From contig JAOACS010000013.1 of assembly GCA_026417655.1 (NCBI GenBank), positions 1 through 41,662 of the forward strand: a stretch of DNA of 41,662 nt, written 5' to 3'. Source of the DNA: Syntrophobacterales bacterium (GTDB lineage: Bacteria; Desulfobacterota; Syntrophobacteria; Syntrophobacterales; Thermodesulforhabdaceae). Positions 35,536 through 41,662 of the stretch are shown here, piece by piece. The first letter of the stretch is position 1. The number at the start of each line of letters is the position of its first letter. Under the pieces are notes generated by a model. It had not been told where the DNA came from. It did not search any database and saw only the letters and a list, made by a program, of their open reading frames with translations. The translations under genes and the position numbers were made by a program.

Positions 35536-36591
35536 CTAGGGCTGCCAGGGTGCAAATTGAAACCCCATAGTCTCAGGTAAGCCTACCATAAGGTTCATGT
35601 TCCAGACCGCTTGCCCAGATGCTCCCCTAGTGAGATTATCTATAGCAGAAACAACAATGAGTTTTCCCGTCCTTTTATCGAATCGCCATCCAATGTCGCA
35701 GTAATTGCTTCCCCTTACCTGGAGGGTAGAAGGTGTTTCAGCCTCTGAACCAAAAATTCTTATAAAGGGTTCGTCCCTATAAAAGGTTTTAAAAGCCTCT
35801 TCTACATCCCTTTCCCCCACACCCTCCTTTGGGATGACGTAAACTGTGCTAAGAATTCCACGAGACATTGGAACCAGATGAGGTGTAAAAACGATCTTAA
35901 CCTCCCTTCCAGCCATAACACTCAGTTCCTGTTCAATCTCTGGAATATGACGATGGACGCCACCAACCTTGTAGGCCTTAAAGGACTCATTTACTTCACA
36001 AAAGTGAGTAGTAAGTGAAAGTCCTCGACCTGCCCCAGTGACACCCGATTTCGAATCAGAAATAATCGAATCCAGCTCGATCATCGCGTATTTTAGAAGA
36101 GGAGCCAAGGCAAGGATGATACTTGTTGGGTAACATCCAGGATTTGCCACCAGATCGGCCCTTTTTATAGCACCTCGATAGAGTTCTGGGAGTCCATAAA
36201 CCGAGCGAGTTAATAGGTCGGGATTCCTATGCTGACCATACCACTCCTGATAAACTCTAGCATCTCGAAGACGATAGTCCGCACTAAGATCCACTACCCT
36301 AAGTCCCCTTTCCAAAAGCTGGGGAACAATGTCCATAGAAGCACCGTGAGGAAGAGCCGTGAAAACAATGTCCGATGCTTCAGCGATCTTTTCTACATCA
36401 ACGGTAGAATAGCAAATATCAATTATACCTTTGAAAGGGGGATAATGTTCAGAAAGGGATGTTTTTTCCTGAGACCTTGAGGAGACAAAAGTAATCTTAG
36501 CTTTCGGATGATAGAGCAAAATTCTTATAAGCTCAAACCCCGTGTATCCAGATGCTCCAAGTATCGCCACTCGAACCAATTGTCCTTCCAT
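35536..36591 (-). CDS. argC: N-acetyl-gamma-glutamyl-phosphate reductase ArgC
   Basis: ArgC reduces N-acetylglutamyl-5-phosphate to the semialdehyde with NADPH, the third step of arginine synthesis. From the ATG at 36591 the product is 351 residues. The N-terminus VRVAILGASGYTGFELIRIL is the dinucleotide-binding fold. VANPGCYPTSIILAL carries the catalytic cysteine, and GVTGAGRGLSLTTHFCEVNESFKAYKVGGVHRHIPEIEQEL holds the substrate-binding and catalytic histidine region. TPHLVPMSRGILSTVYV follows. An in-frame GTG at 36621 would extend it by 10 residues, but that codon lies in the rpsI terminator stem, so the ATG is chosen. It lies 6 bases upstream of truA, and rplM-rpsI precede it. Confidence 0.96.
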   Translation of the reverse strand: MEGQLVRVAILGASGYTGFELIRILLYHPKAKITFVSSRSQEKTSLSEHYPPFKGIIDICYSTVDVEKIAEASDIVFTALPHGASMDIVPQLLERGLRVVDLSADYRLRDARVYQEWYGQHRNPDLLTRSVYGLPELYRGAIKRADLVANPGCYPTSIILALAPLLKYAMIELDSIISDSKSGVTGAGRGLSLTTHFCEVNESFKAYKVGGVHRHIPEIEQELSVMAGREVKIVFTPHLVPMSRGILSTVYVIPKEGVGERDVEEAFKTFYRDEPFIRIFGSEAETPSTLQVRGSNYCDIGWRFDKRTGKLIVVSAIDNLTRGASGQAVWNMNLMVGLPETMGFQFAPWQP

Positions 36592-36610
36592 TGTTTGCTC
36601 ACCCCATAAT

Positions 36611-36635
36611 GAAAAAGGCACCTAAGAGGCGCCTT
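36611..36635 (-). terminator. Intrinsic terminator of rplM-rpsI
   Basis: On the minus strand, an 8-bp stem (36628-36635 with 36615-36622, one G-U pair) with a 5-base loop TCTTA is followed by a U-run ending TTTTTC. It lies 45 bases past the rpsI stop and just upstream of argC. The sequence has the standard Rho-independent form. Confidence 0.85.
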
Positions 36636-36679
36636 GCAGAATCAAAGTCATTATTTTAAAGACCACAGGTTCAAAAAGC

Positions 36680-37075
36680 TTATCGCTTAGAGTATTGACA
36701 GGCTCTCCTCGCCCCTCGAAGTCCGTATTTCTTTCTCTCCTTCACTCTAGCATCTCTTGTAAGGAGCCCATGCTTCTTAAGCACATCTCTTAGTTCAGGA
36801 TTATACTCCACTAAAGCCTTTGCAATACCATGGCGTAGCGCCCCCGCCTGCCCCATGTAACCACCACCAGAGACTGTGGCATAAATATCAACCTTTCCAT
36901 AGGTGCCCGTAAGCATAAGGGGTTGACATATAAGCATTTTTTCTGTTTCAAGATTTACAAACTCATCGATCGGTTCGTGATTGACAATGATTTTACCCTC
37001 CCCCGGTGAGATCCATACTCTAGCTACAGCTGTCTTTCGTTTGCCTGTAGCATAAAATCTTCTATGCTCTGCCAT
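36680..37075 (-). CDS. rpsI: 30S ribosomal protein S9
   Basis: S9 is a small-subunit protein whose C-terminal tail reaches toward the P-site tRNA. The 131-residue product shows [27 protein letters not shown] at the start, [34 protein letters not shown] in the middle and the diagnostic ending [27 protein letters not shown], finishing in the conserved SKR. Length matches. It lies 25 bases downstream of rplM in the usual L13-S9 pair, and a terminator follows. Confidence 0.99.
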   Translation of the reverse strand: MAEHRRFYATGKRKTAVARVWISPGEGKIIVNHEPIDEFVNLETEKMLICQPLMLTGTYGKVDIYATVSGGGYMGQAGALRHGIAKALVEYNPELRDVLKKHGLLTRDARVKERKKYGLRGARRACQYSKR

Positions 37076-37100
37076 GATAGATCCACTCCTCTAATATTCT

Positions 37101-37532
37101 CTAAAGTATTTCTACTTTCTGGGGTTGTTGAGCTTCATGAGGATGCTTTGATCCAACATATATCTTAAGTTTTTTGAGAAGCTTTCTTCCAAGTCTATTC
37201 TTTGGGAGCATCCCCTTTACAGCGTAATACAACAACCTTTCAGGATGCTCTTGGAGCATCTTCCTTGCAGAAGTCTCCTTCAGACCACCCATATAACCCG
37301 AATGGCGACGATAAACCTTCTGATCCCACTTCTTACCAGTGAGGCGAACCTTTTCTGCGTTAATTACCACAACAAAATCGCCACCGTCCACATGAGGAGT
37401 GAAGGTAGGAAGATGTTTGCCTCTTAGCCTTATAGCTATGTAGCTAGCAAGACGACCTAATACCTTCCCTTCCGCATCTACCAGTATCCAGCGACGGCCA
37501 TTAGCATCAAATTTAGCGCTCTCTGTTCTCAT
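37101..37532 (-). CDS. rplM: 50S ribosomal protein L13
   Basis: L13 is an early-assembling large-subunit protein. From the ATG at 37532 the product is 143 residues, the usual length. It has [72 protein letters not shown] and the C-terminal [39 protein letters not shown] ribosome binding site lies 4 bases before this ATG. An in-frame TTG at 37577 would add 15 residues not found in L13 proteins and is rejected. A near-consensus promoter lies 89 bases upstream of the ATG. Confidence 0.98.
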   Translation of the reverse strand: MRTESAKFDANGRRWILVDAEGKVLGRLASYIAIRLRGKHLPTFTPHVDGGDFVVVINAEKVRLTGKKWDQKVYRRHSGYMGGLKETSARKMLQEHPERLLYYAVKGMLPKNRLGRKLLKKLKIYVGSKHPHEAQQPQKVEIL

Positions 37533-37620
37533 TACTCCCTCTCCAACATGTTTTATTTCTAAGCCGCCTAGAGGCAACCCACATTAAACCTCTACCTCAA
37601 AGAAACATTCGGAGCAATTG

Positions 37621-37649
37621 CTTATAGGAAATGAAGCATATTTTGTCAA
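37621..37649 (-). promoter_or_regulatory. Near-consensus sigma-70 promoter for rplM-rpsI
   Basis: On the minus strand, a perfect TTGACA (37644-37649) is followed after exactly 17 bases by TATAAG (37621-37626). A start near 37614 gives an untranslated leader of about 82 bases. A TAGAGG/CCTCTA pair in that leader can form a small stem (see findings). Confidence 0.85.
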
Positions 37650-38093
37650 GAATTTACGAGGCTGTTTGATGGATATTTTAGTAACTATAAAGTAATACTT
37701 CTAAGTAGCAGTCTCCTGATAAACACTCTAAAGAAGATACACCATAGCAAAAGGAGACCTACAGGGAGCCCTAGATTACACCAAATCAAACATCACCACT
37801 CTGTCCTAAACGCTATCTCTAGCTTTCTCTTCTCAAATAATAACCCTTCCCCTAATAAAAGATTCCACCAAATAACGCCTCTTTTAAATATCTTTGTAAC
37901 GACTCCATCTCCCCAAACCATCACTCCTACCTTCCCTGAATGCTACCCCATAATAAATGGGAGAGTGTCCACCTGTGCACGCTGGTTATATTTTAGCTCT
38001 ACTCATCCCCCCATGTTATTTTTAAAACTTTTTACCTTTACCTTTTTTTCCAAGTTAACCTCATATTGAGTATTTTTCAAATAGTCTGAGAAC
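37650..38093. other. Gene-free stretch with strong strand skew
   Basis: No protein, tRNA or known structured RNA was recognised in these 444 bases. Between 37781 and 37960 the + strand holds 61 C but only 9 G in 180 bases, a GC skew of about -0.74. A 42-codon minus-strand reading frame (37793-37921) and an in-frame continuation after one TGA to 37685 exist, but they may be a by-product of this composition. No convincing terminator was found for the membrane-protein gene ending at 38094. Confidence 0.6.
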
Positions 38094-38570
38094 TTACGAT
38101 ATTGTCGGCTCCTCCCCTACCTTACCCTTCTGAACCGTATCTTCCGAAGAAACTGGAGGAAGAGCTTTAGGTGAATCAAGGGGTTTCGCCTCTAACATAT
38201 GCCGTGGAGCCTGCTCTATTCTCATTGTAAGAACTCCACCCATTATAGTTATCTCGTAGTTTCTGTCACCAAGGCTTATCTGTTTTATAATATTCTTAAA
38301 CTCTTCCCATTTTCTCTTGGCTTTCCTATAGAGATAATAGCATATGGACGAACCTACCAAAAATATAGCAGCAAATATCCACCAAGGGGTCGAAATTACA
38401 GCCCCAACAAACATCATAAGTCCCATTATTAGAAGCACGAGAGCAATTTGAGAACCAAGGATAAGATACATATAACCCACATTTCTGTTAATATCCTCGT
38501 AGTCTCGCTTCTTGGATTCCTTCTCCAACCTATTCTTTTTGAAAGAAAACATCTCTTTAAACCACTTCAT
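38094..38570 (-). CDS. Two-helix membrane protein, unknown function
   Basis: A 158-residue protein that I do not recognise. It begins with a charged stretch (MKWFKEMFSFKKNRLEKESKKR), followed by two hydrophobic helices (about 33-57 and 62-82) forming a hairpin in the membrane. A cytoplasmic helix follows (RKAKRKWEEFKNIIKQISL), then a short beta segment (YEITIMGGVLTMRIEQAP) and a Pro/Ser-rich tail of ~35 residues. The ATG at 38570 is chosen because AAAGGAG (38577-38583) lies 6 bases before it; an upstream in-frame start at 38609 has no such site. The gene overlaps the preceding membrane-protein gene by 14 bases, so the two are probably made together. Confidence 0.8.
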   Translation of the reverse strand: MKWFKEMFSFKKNRLEKESKKRDYEDINRNVGYMYLILGSQIALVLLIMGLMMFVGAVISTPWWIFAAIFLVGSSICYYLYRKAKRKWEEFKNIIKQISLGDRNYEITIMGGVLTMRIEQAPRHMLEAKPLDSPKALPPVSSEDTVQKGKVGEEPTIS

Positions 38571-39351
38571 TATGGTCTCCTTTCTTATCCTGAATTTCGC
38601 CCGAAGCAATTGAAGGTAACGAACTTTCAGGCAATTCAGGGAACATATCTCGACGGTTTTCTAAAGCGCTTCGCTCAAGCCTTATCTTGGCAAGTTCAAA
38701 CTGGTATCTAACAGCTTCCTTAGCCAGTTTATACTTAAGATATATGACCCATATTACAACCCCAGCTATAAGAACAAAGGTAGCTATAAAAAAACCGGGA
38801 TGCCTTTCCATAAAGCCAATAATCTTTACAGCCAATTCAGAGATCACGTTCGGGATAATCCAAAGGGCTAGAAGGAACAAAAGAATTAGGCCACCGAGGT
38901 GAAACAAGGAGAGGGATTGGATAAATCTTACAGGGGACTTTTTAAAGGAAAATTCCAGGTCTTGGGTTATCTTCTTTCCTCTGCTATCATCAAAAATGGC
39001 CAAAAACCCCCTTATCAGGAAGGCAAGAATGAGTAGTCCACCAATGGGAATACCAATGGCAGCAACTAGCCAAGCTCTAAAAGGAAAGGGCCTTTCGGTG
39101 CTGACAACTCTCACAATGTAGTTTTCTATGGATCCGTATCTACTTTGGAAACTCATTTCCTCATAGCGAGTCAAGTGTTTCCCCGGAGTTTCGTATAATA
39201 TGCGACCGTCCTTATCTTCAATCACTACGCGATAGTCTATCCCAGAGGAGCTCGCTGCGATAAGGTAGATTATAAGCTCCACAACAACCAGAAAAACTAT
39301 TGCTCCCAAAACAACCTTTTTCAGTTTGGAAGTTTCGCCTTCGTAAGCCAT
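38557..39351 (-). CDS. Four-helix membrane protein with periplasmic domain, unknown function
   Basis: A 264-residue protein that I do not recognise. One membrane helix near the N-terminus (about 13-33) leads into a periplasmic domain of about 60 residues with a strand-like pattern (DYRVVIEDKDGRILYETPG and YIVRVVSTERPF). Three further membrane segments follow (about 93-120, 147-169 and 185-206). The C-terminal 55 residues are a charged helix (EAVRYQFELAKIRLERSALENRR) and a polar tail, presumably cytosolic. Two ATGs adjoin (39354 and 39351); the second is used, but either is possible. It overlaps the next gene by 14 bases, and a candidate promoter lies at 39400-39429. Confidence 0.8.
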   Translation of the reverse strand: MAYEGETSKLKKVVLGAIVFLVVVELIIYLIAASSSGIDYRVVIEDKDGRILYETPGKHLTRYEEMSFQSRYGSIENYIVRVVSTERPFPFRAWLVAAIGIPIGGLLILAFLIRGFLAIFDDSRGKKITQDLEFSFKKSPVRFIQSLSLFHLGGLILLFLLALWIIPNVISELAVKIIGFMERHPGFFIATFVLIAGVVIWVIYLKYKLAKEAVRYQFELAKIRLERSALENRRDMFPELPESSLPSIASGEIQDKKGDHNEVV

Positions 39352-39399
39352 CACACTATTTTTGAAAATCCCATTGATTTGTATTCCATCTCCCGGTAA

Positions 39400-39429
39400 G
39401 CCATAACATTGCTAATTGAAGTATGTCAA
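39400..39429 (-). promoter_or_regulatory. Candidate promoter for the two-membrane-protein unit
   Basis: On the minus strand a perfect TTGACA (39424-39429) is followed after 18 bases by TATGGC (39400-39405). The -35 is ideal, while the -10 matches only its first three bases. It lies in the divergent region between the membrane-protein pair and the flippase. Confidence 0.4.
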
Positions 39430-39462
39430 AGAAAAAAGCCATAGGGGAAGGAAATAAGAACA

Positions 39463-40830
39463 TTGAAGAGCTTTACGAATGGTTATATAAAGACCTGGTC
39501 CCGGGAGTTCGGATCAATTATCAAGAATCCGAAAGAGCTTCTTCGTTATAAACTACTTCGCCAAGTCAGTATCCTTTTGTCAGGCGATGCAGGAGCACGA
39601 CTTCTTTCTCTCATCACTCTTACCTTAACTGTGAGAACTACAGGAGCTGAACTATTTGGAGTTATTGTTGTTTCAGAGGCTTATGCAAAACTCATTGACA
39701 GACTTTTTAACTTCCAATCGTGGACAGGAATTATACGTTTTGGCGCTCAGGCCATTCAAGATAACAATCAGACAGCCCTTAAACACTACATTAGAGTTGG
39801 CTTTTACCTAGACATATTATCCTCCTTAGTAGGCTTTCTGTTCGCCTTTTTCATGGCACCCTTTGTTGTAAAGTTCTTCAAATGGGATCCCACAATGGTT
39901 TACGCCATAAAAGCCTATAGCTTCTTGGTGATGTTTAACTTCACAGGAACAGCAATAGGCATCCTTCGACTTACCGAAAAGTTTTCACTTCTTGCATGGC
40001 AACGTATCTTCTATGCCTCCATTAAGCTCATTGCCGTATCTTCGGGATGGCTAATGAAGGAGGGGCTGAAATTTTTTCTCCTTTCATGGGTCCTATCGGA
40101 AATCCTTGGTTATATCTTCTTAATAGTGTCCGCCTTTATAGTGATGAGGAAAAAGAAGTGGATCCGTAAAGACCACGGTTCCTCTCTATCTCAACACTAT
40201 TCCATAGGAGCCTTCATAAGGTTTACTTTATGGACAAATCTTTCTTCTACTGTCGATATCCCCTCCAAGTTTCTTGATACTTTCATAGTATCCTCTTTTG
40301 TTTCTCTAGAAGCTGCTGGAGTTTATAAGGTTTTTCAACAGATCGGACATGTATTGAAGAAACCCATGGAACCCTTTTATCAAGTAATTTATCCTCATTT
40401 TAGCAACGACATAGCTAAGGGACTATCTAGGCTGGCTATAAAAAACGCCTTTAGAAGCATGTTTTTTACCGCGATGATCGTCATTATATTTCTAGTTATC
40501 TCTATAGGCTTTTCAAGCTGGTGGCTTCCTGCAATATTTGGTAAGATGTTTTATCGTTTTGTATCGGATTTTGCTATTTACATGATCATTACCGGTCTTT
40601 CCGTTGTGCTCACCAACATTAATCCTATTTTTATAGCATTAGGTTTTGTAAGAGAAAACTTCCTAATCCAAGCAATTGTTAATCTTCTATTTCTAGTTAC
40701 CGCATGGATAGGGGCTATCCATTGGGAATTAAGGGGTGTTATTATAGCCTTTGGGATTAGTATACTACTATCATCTTTTTTTAAAGTAGTTATCATAGCG
40801 AGAAGATATTATACTGAACCCCTCAAATAA
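39463..40830 (+). CDS. Polysaccharide/lipid-linked oligosaccharide flippase (Wzx/MOP superfamily)
   Basis: A 455-residue multi-helix membrane protein of the MOP exporter superfamily, which flips undecaprenyl-linked glycans across the inner membrane. The N-terminal block LLSGDAGARLLSLITLTLTVRTTGAELFGVIVVSEAYAKLI is the typical first-helix region. Twelve or more hydrophobic segments follow, with the central DKLF-like loop at LDTFIVSSFVSLEAAGVYKVFQQIG and PFYQVIYPHFS. No ATG lies at the start; the most upstream start is TTG (39463) after AGGGGAAGG. The first ~22 residues overlap another frame, so the true N-terminus is uncertain. Its TAA stop (40828-40830) directly touches the left end of an IS3 element, so the native C-terminus could have been altered by the insertion. 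Confidence 0.88.
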   Translation: MKSFTNGYIKTWSREFGSIIKNPKELLRYKLLRQVSILLSGDAGARLLSLITLTLTVRTTGAELFGVIVVSEAYAKLIDRLFNFQSWTGIIRFGAQAIQDNNQTALKHYIRVGFYLDILSSLVGFLFAFFMAPFVVKFFKWDPTMVYAIKAYSFLVMFNFTGTAIGILRLTEKFSLLAWQRIFYASIKLIAVSSGWLMKEGLKFFLLSWVLSEILGYIFLIVSAFIVMRKKKWIRKDHGSSLSQHYSIGAFIRFTLWTNLSSTVDIPSKFLDTFIVSSFVSLEAAGVYKVFQQIGHVLKKPMEPFYQVIYPHFSNDIAKGLSRLAIKNAFRSMFFTAMIVIIFLVISIGFSSWWLPAIFGKMFYRFVSDFAIYMIITGLSVVLTNINPIFIALGFVRENFLIQAIVNLLFLVTAWIGAIHWELRGVIIAFGISILLSSFFKVVIIARRYYTEPLK

Positions 40831-40902
40831 TGGACACGGTTACTTTGTAGAGGTTAAACTTTCTCAAATTAAGAGGATACCCAAAAAGGGGGTGAATTAA
40901 CA

Positions 40903-41190
40903 ATGAAGCAAAGCAAATGGACAGCTGAAGAAAAGATGGCAATAGTTCTGGAGGGAATTAAAGGCAGTAAATCTGTAGCTGAACTTTTTAGAGAACACAA
41001 CATTAGTCAAGCTCTTTATTATCGCCTAAGAGATAAATTTCTTGAAGGTGGAAAGAGTGCATTGGTAAATGGAAGCAGTATAGATAGCTCTTACAAAGCA
41101 GAGATAGAAAGACTTCAAAATGGAGTAGGGAAACAGGCAATCCAGATAGAGATATTAAAAAAAACAGAAGAACTGTTAAGGAGAAAGTAG
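40903..41190 (+). CDS. IS3-family transposase OrfA
   Basis: A 95-residue DNA-binding protein of an IS3 element. The helix-turn-helix region WTAEEKMAIVLEGIKGSKSVAELFREHNISQALYYRLRDKFLEGGKSAL (about 6-53) is the HTH_Tnp_1 domain. The C-terminal KAEIERLQNGVGKQAIQIEILKKTEELL (about 65-93) is the leucine-zipper segment used for oligomerisation. AAAGGGGGTG precedes the ATG. A run of eight A's at the end of the gene provides the phase expected for programmed -1 frameshifting into orfB. Length matches family members of about 95 residues. Confidence 0.95.
   Translation: MKQSKWTAEEKMAIVLEGIKGSKSVAELFREHNISQALYYRLRDKFLEGGKSALVNGSSIDSSYKAEIERLQNGVGKQAIQIEILKKTEELLRRK
41157..41163 (+). promoter_or_regulatory. 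Programmed -1 frameshift heptamer
   Basis: A_AAA_AAA lies in the OrfA phase (codons TTA AAA AAA ACA). Slipping one base back moves ribosomes from the OrfA frame to the OrfB frame, giving the OrfAB transposase normal for IS3 elements. Established for IS150 and IS911; inferred here from phase. Confidence 0.75.
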
Positions 41191-41662
41191 AATTGATAAA
41201 GGAATTAAACAAATAGGGCTATTTAGTAAAGGACTGCTGTAATGTTTTTGAAATGTTAAGAAGCAGGTATTATAGTTTTAACAAAAAAAGAGAAAGTAAA
41301 AAGAAGGGGAGGATACCACAGTGGCAATTGTTGAGCAAGATTCAGCAGATAAAGACAGAGCATCCCTTTTGGGGATACAGAAGAGTAACAGCATGGCTTA
41401 GGCACAGAGAGGGAATCCCTGTAAATCACAAGACAGTAAGAAAGATAATGAAGGAGAATGGCTTAACAGTTATACAGAAAATTCACAAAGCGAAGAGGGA
41501 TGCTAAAACAAAAAAGTTGAAAGCACACAGACCAAAGCAAATCTGGGGAATAGACATGACAAAGTTTATGATACCCAGCACAGGATGGATATATTTAGTT
41601 TTAGTGCTTGACTGGTATACTAAGAAGATAGTTGGGCATGAAGTTTCAATAAGGGGTAGGAC
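41163..41662 (+). pseudogene. IS3-family transposase OrfB, interrupted by an in-frame TAG; 3' end outside window
   Basis: In the -1 frame relative to orfA, the reading frame goes NRRTVKEKVELIKELNK, then TAG (41214-41216), then GYLVKDCCNVFEMLRSRYYSF. From there it is open to the window edge. Downstream segments are clearly OrfB: EHPFWGYRRVTAWLRHREG (HTH_21-like), VNHKTVRKIMKENGL, and the start of the integrase core RPKQIWGIDMTKF with the first DDE aspartate. LVLVLDWYTKKIVGHEV follows. Homologous elements carry a continuous frame here, so TAG probably replaces a sense codon (CAG to TAG is the simplest route). Unless it is suppressed, or translation restarts (ATG at 41253), the full transposase is not made. 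The final glutamate of the DDE triad lies outside the window. Confidence 0.8.

Larger units (their letters stand above)
40831..41662 (+). mobile_element. IS3-family insertion sequence, left part (runs off the window)
   Basis: The element begins at or near 40831 with TGGACACGGTTAC, a TGGACAC-type terminal sequence as seen in part of the IS3 family. It contains orfA (40903-41190), a slippery A-run (41157-41164), and orfB in the -1 frame, which continues past the window. The right terminal repeat and the target-site duplication are not visible. The boundary is set from the terminal motif and the end of the flippase gene. Confidence 0.85.

Noticed and set aside
37533-37577. TTG-initiated 15-residue extension of L13
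   Set aside because: L13 proteins do not have it, and the ATG at 37532 has a good ribosome binding site.
37763-37773. GGGCTCC on the minus strand, reminiscent of the start of RNase P RNA
   Set aside because: The preceding GAGGAAAGTCC and the later conserved blocks are absent.
37685-37921. Minus-strand reading frame of 42 codons continuing past one TGA with a TM-like segment, possibly a small selenoprotein or decayed membrane protein
   Set aside because: The region is very G/T-rich on that strand, which by itself yields Trp, Leu, Val and Phe codons. No SECIS-like hairpin, family motif or well-spaced ribosome binding site was found.
37964-37970. TGGACAC on the minus strand, like the IS3 end at 40831
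   Set aside because: Only 7 bases match, expected several times by chance in this window, and the orientation does not pair with the element at 40831. No transposase remnant lies beside it.

Overview
The window looks like chromosome from a motile, Gram-negative, probably anaerobic bacterium. Flagellar genes, an outer-membrane biogenesis protein (TamB), a lipoprotein and surface-polysaccharide genes point to a diderm. Rubrerythrin points to an anaerobic or microaerobic life. The clustering of truA, rplM, rpsI and argC, and the ftsE-ftsX-envC-ctpA-yibQ order, fit Desulfobacterota (the former Deltaproteobacteria). The phylum is an inference; no rRNA or species marker is present.

Left part (1-2761, + strand): the 3' end of a flagellin gene with a strong terminator, then fliD behind a sigma-54 type promoter, a small coiled-coil gene in the fliT position, and fliS.

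Minus-strand block 2925-13292: two transcription units. The upstream unit starts at ftsE and runs ftsE-ftsX-envC-ctpA-yibQ-(wzm-like permease)-(nucleoside phosphorylase)-ligA with gaps of at most 17 bases or overlaps. It ends at a likely terminator near 4431-4459. Its first half is a septal cell-wall-splitting module. The next unit, acylphosphatase, a small membrane protein and a glycosyltransferase, has its own promoter and a leader made almost entirely of tandem Shine-Dalgarno repeats.

Plus-strand block 13498-21483: an unknown gene, mutS, an AMIN-Amidase_3 amidase overlapping mutS by 4 bases, an RNase II family exoribonuclease and an M20 peptidase. The amidase is the likely target of the FtsEX-EnvC system encoded on the other strand.

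Minus-strand block 21502-32038: tamB and ssb, then a tightly coupled run of phosphodiesterase, HIT hydrolase, LapA-like protein, HDOD protein and a two-gene ABC exporter, followed by panE, panB and rubrerythrin.

32146-33489 (+): a zinc alcohol dehydrogenase and a BON-domain lipoprotein. 33546-37532 (-): rplM-rpsI with a near-consensus promoter and a terminator, then argC, truA and an aspartate aminotransferase.

37533-38093 has no convincing gene and includes a segment with very strong strand skew. 38094-39351 (-) holds two unrecognised membrane proteins. 39463-40830 (+) is a polysaccharide flippase, and its stop codon directly abuts the left end of an IS3-family element that runs off the window.

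I found no CRISPR array, tRNA, rRNA, prophage or defence island. Nothing here is clearly a new system. The best candidates for novelty are the two-gene membrane locus, the acylphosphatase leader, the skewed gene-free island, and the nonsense codon in the IS3 orfB.
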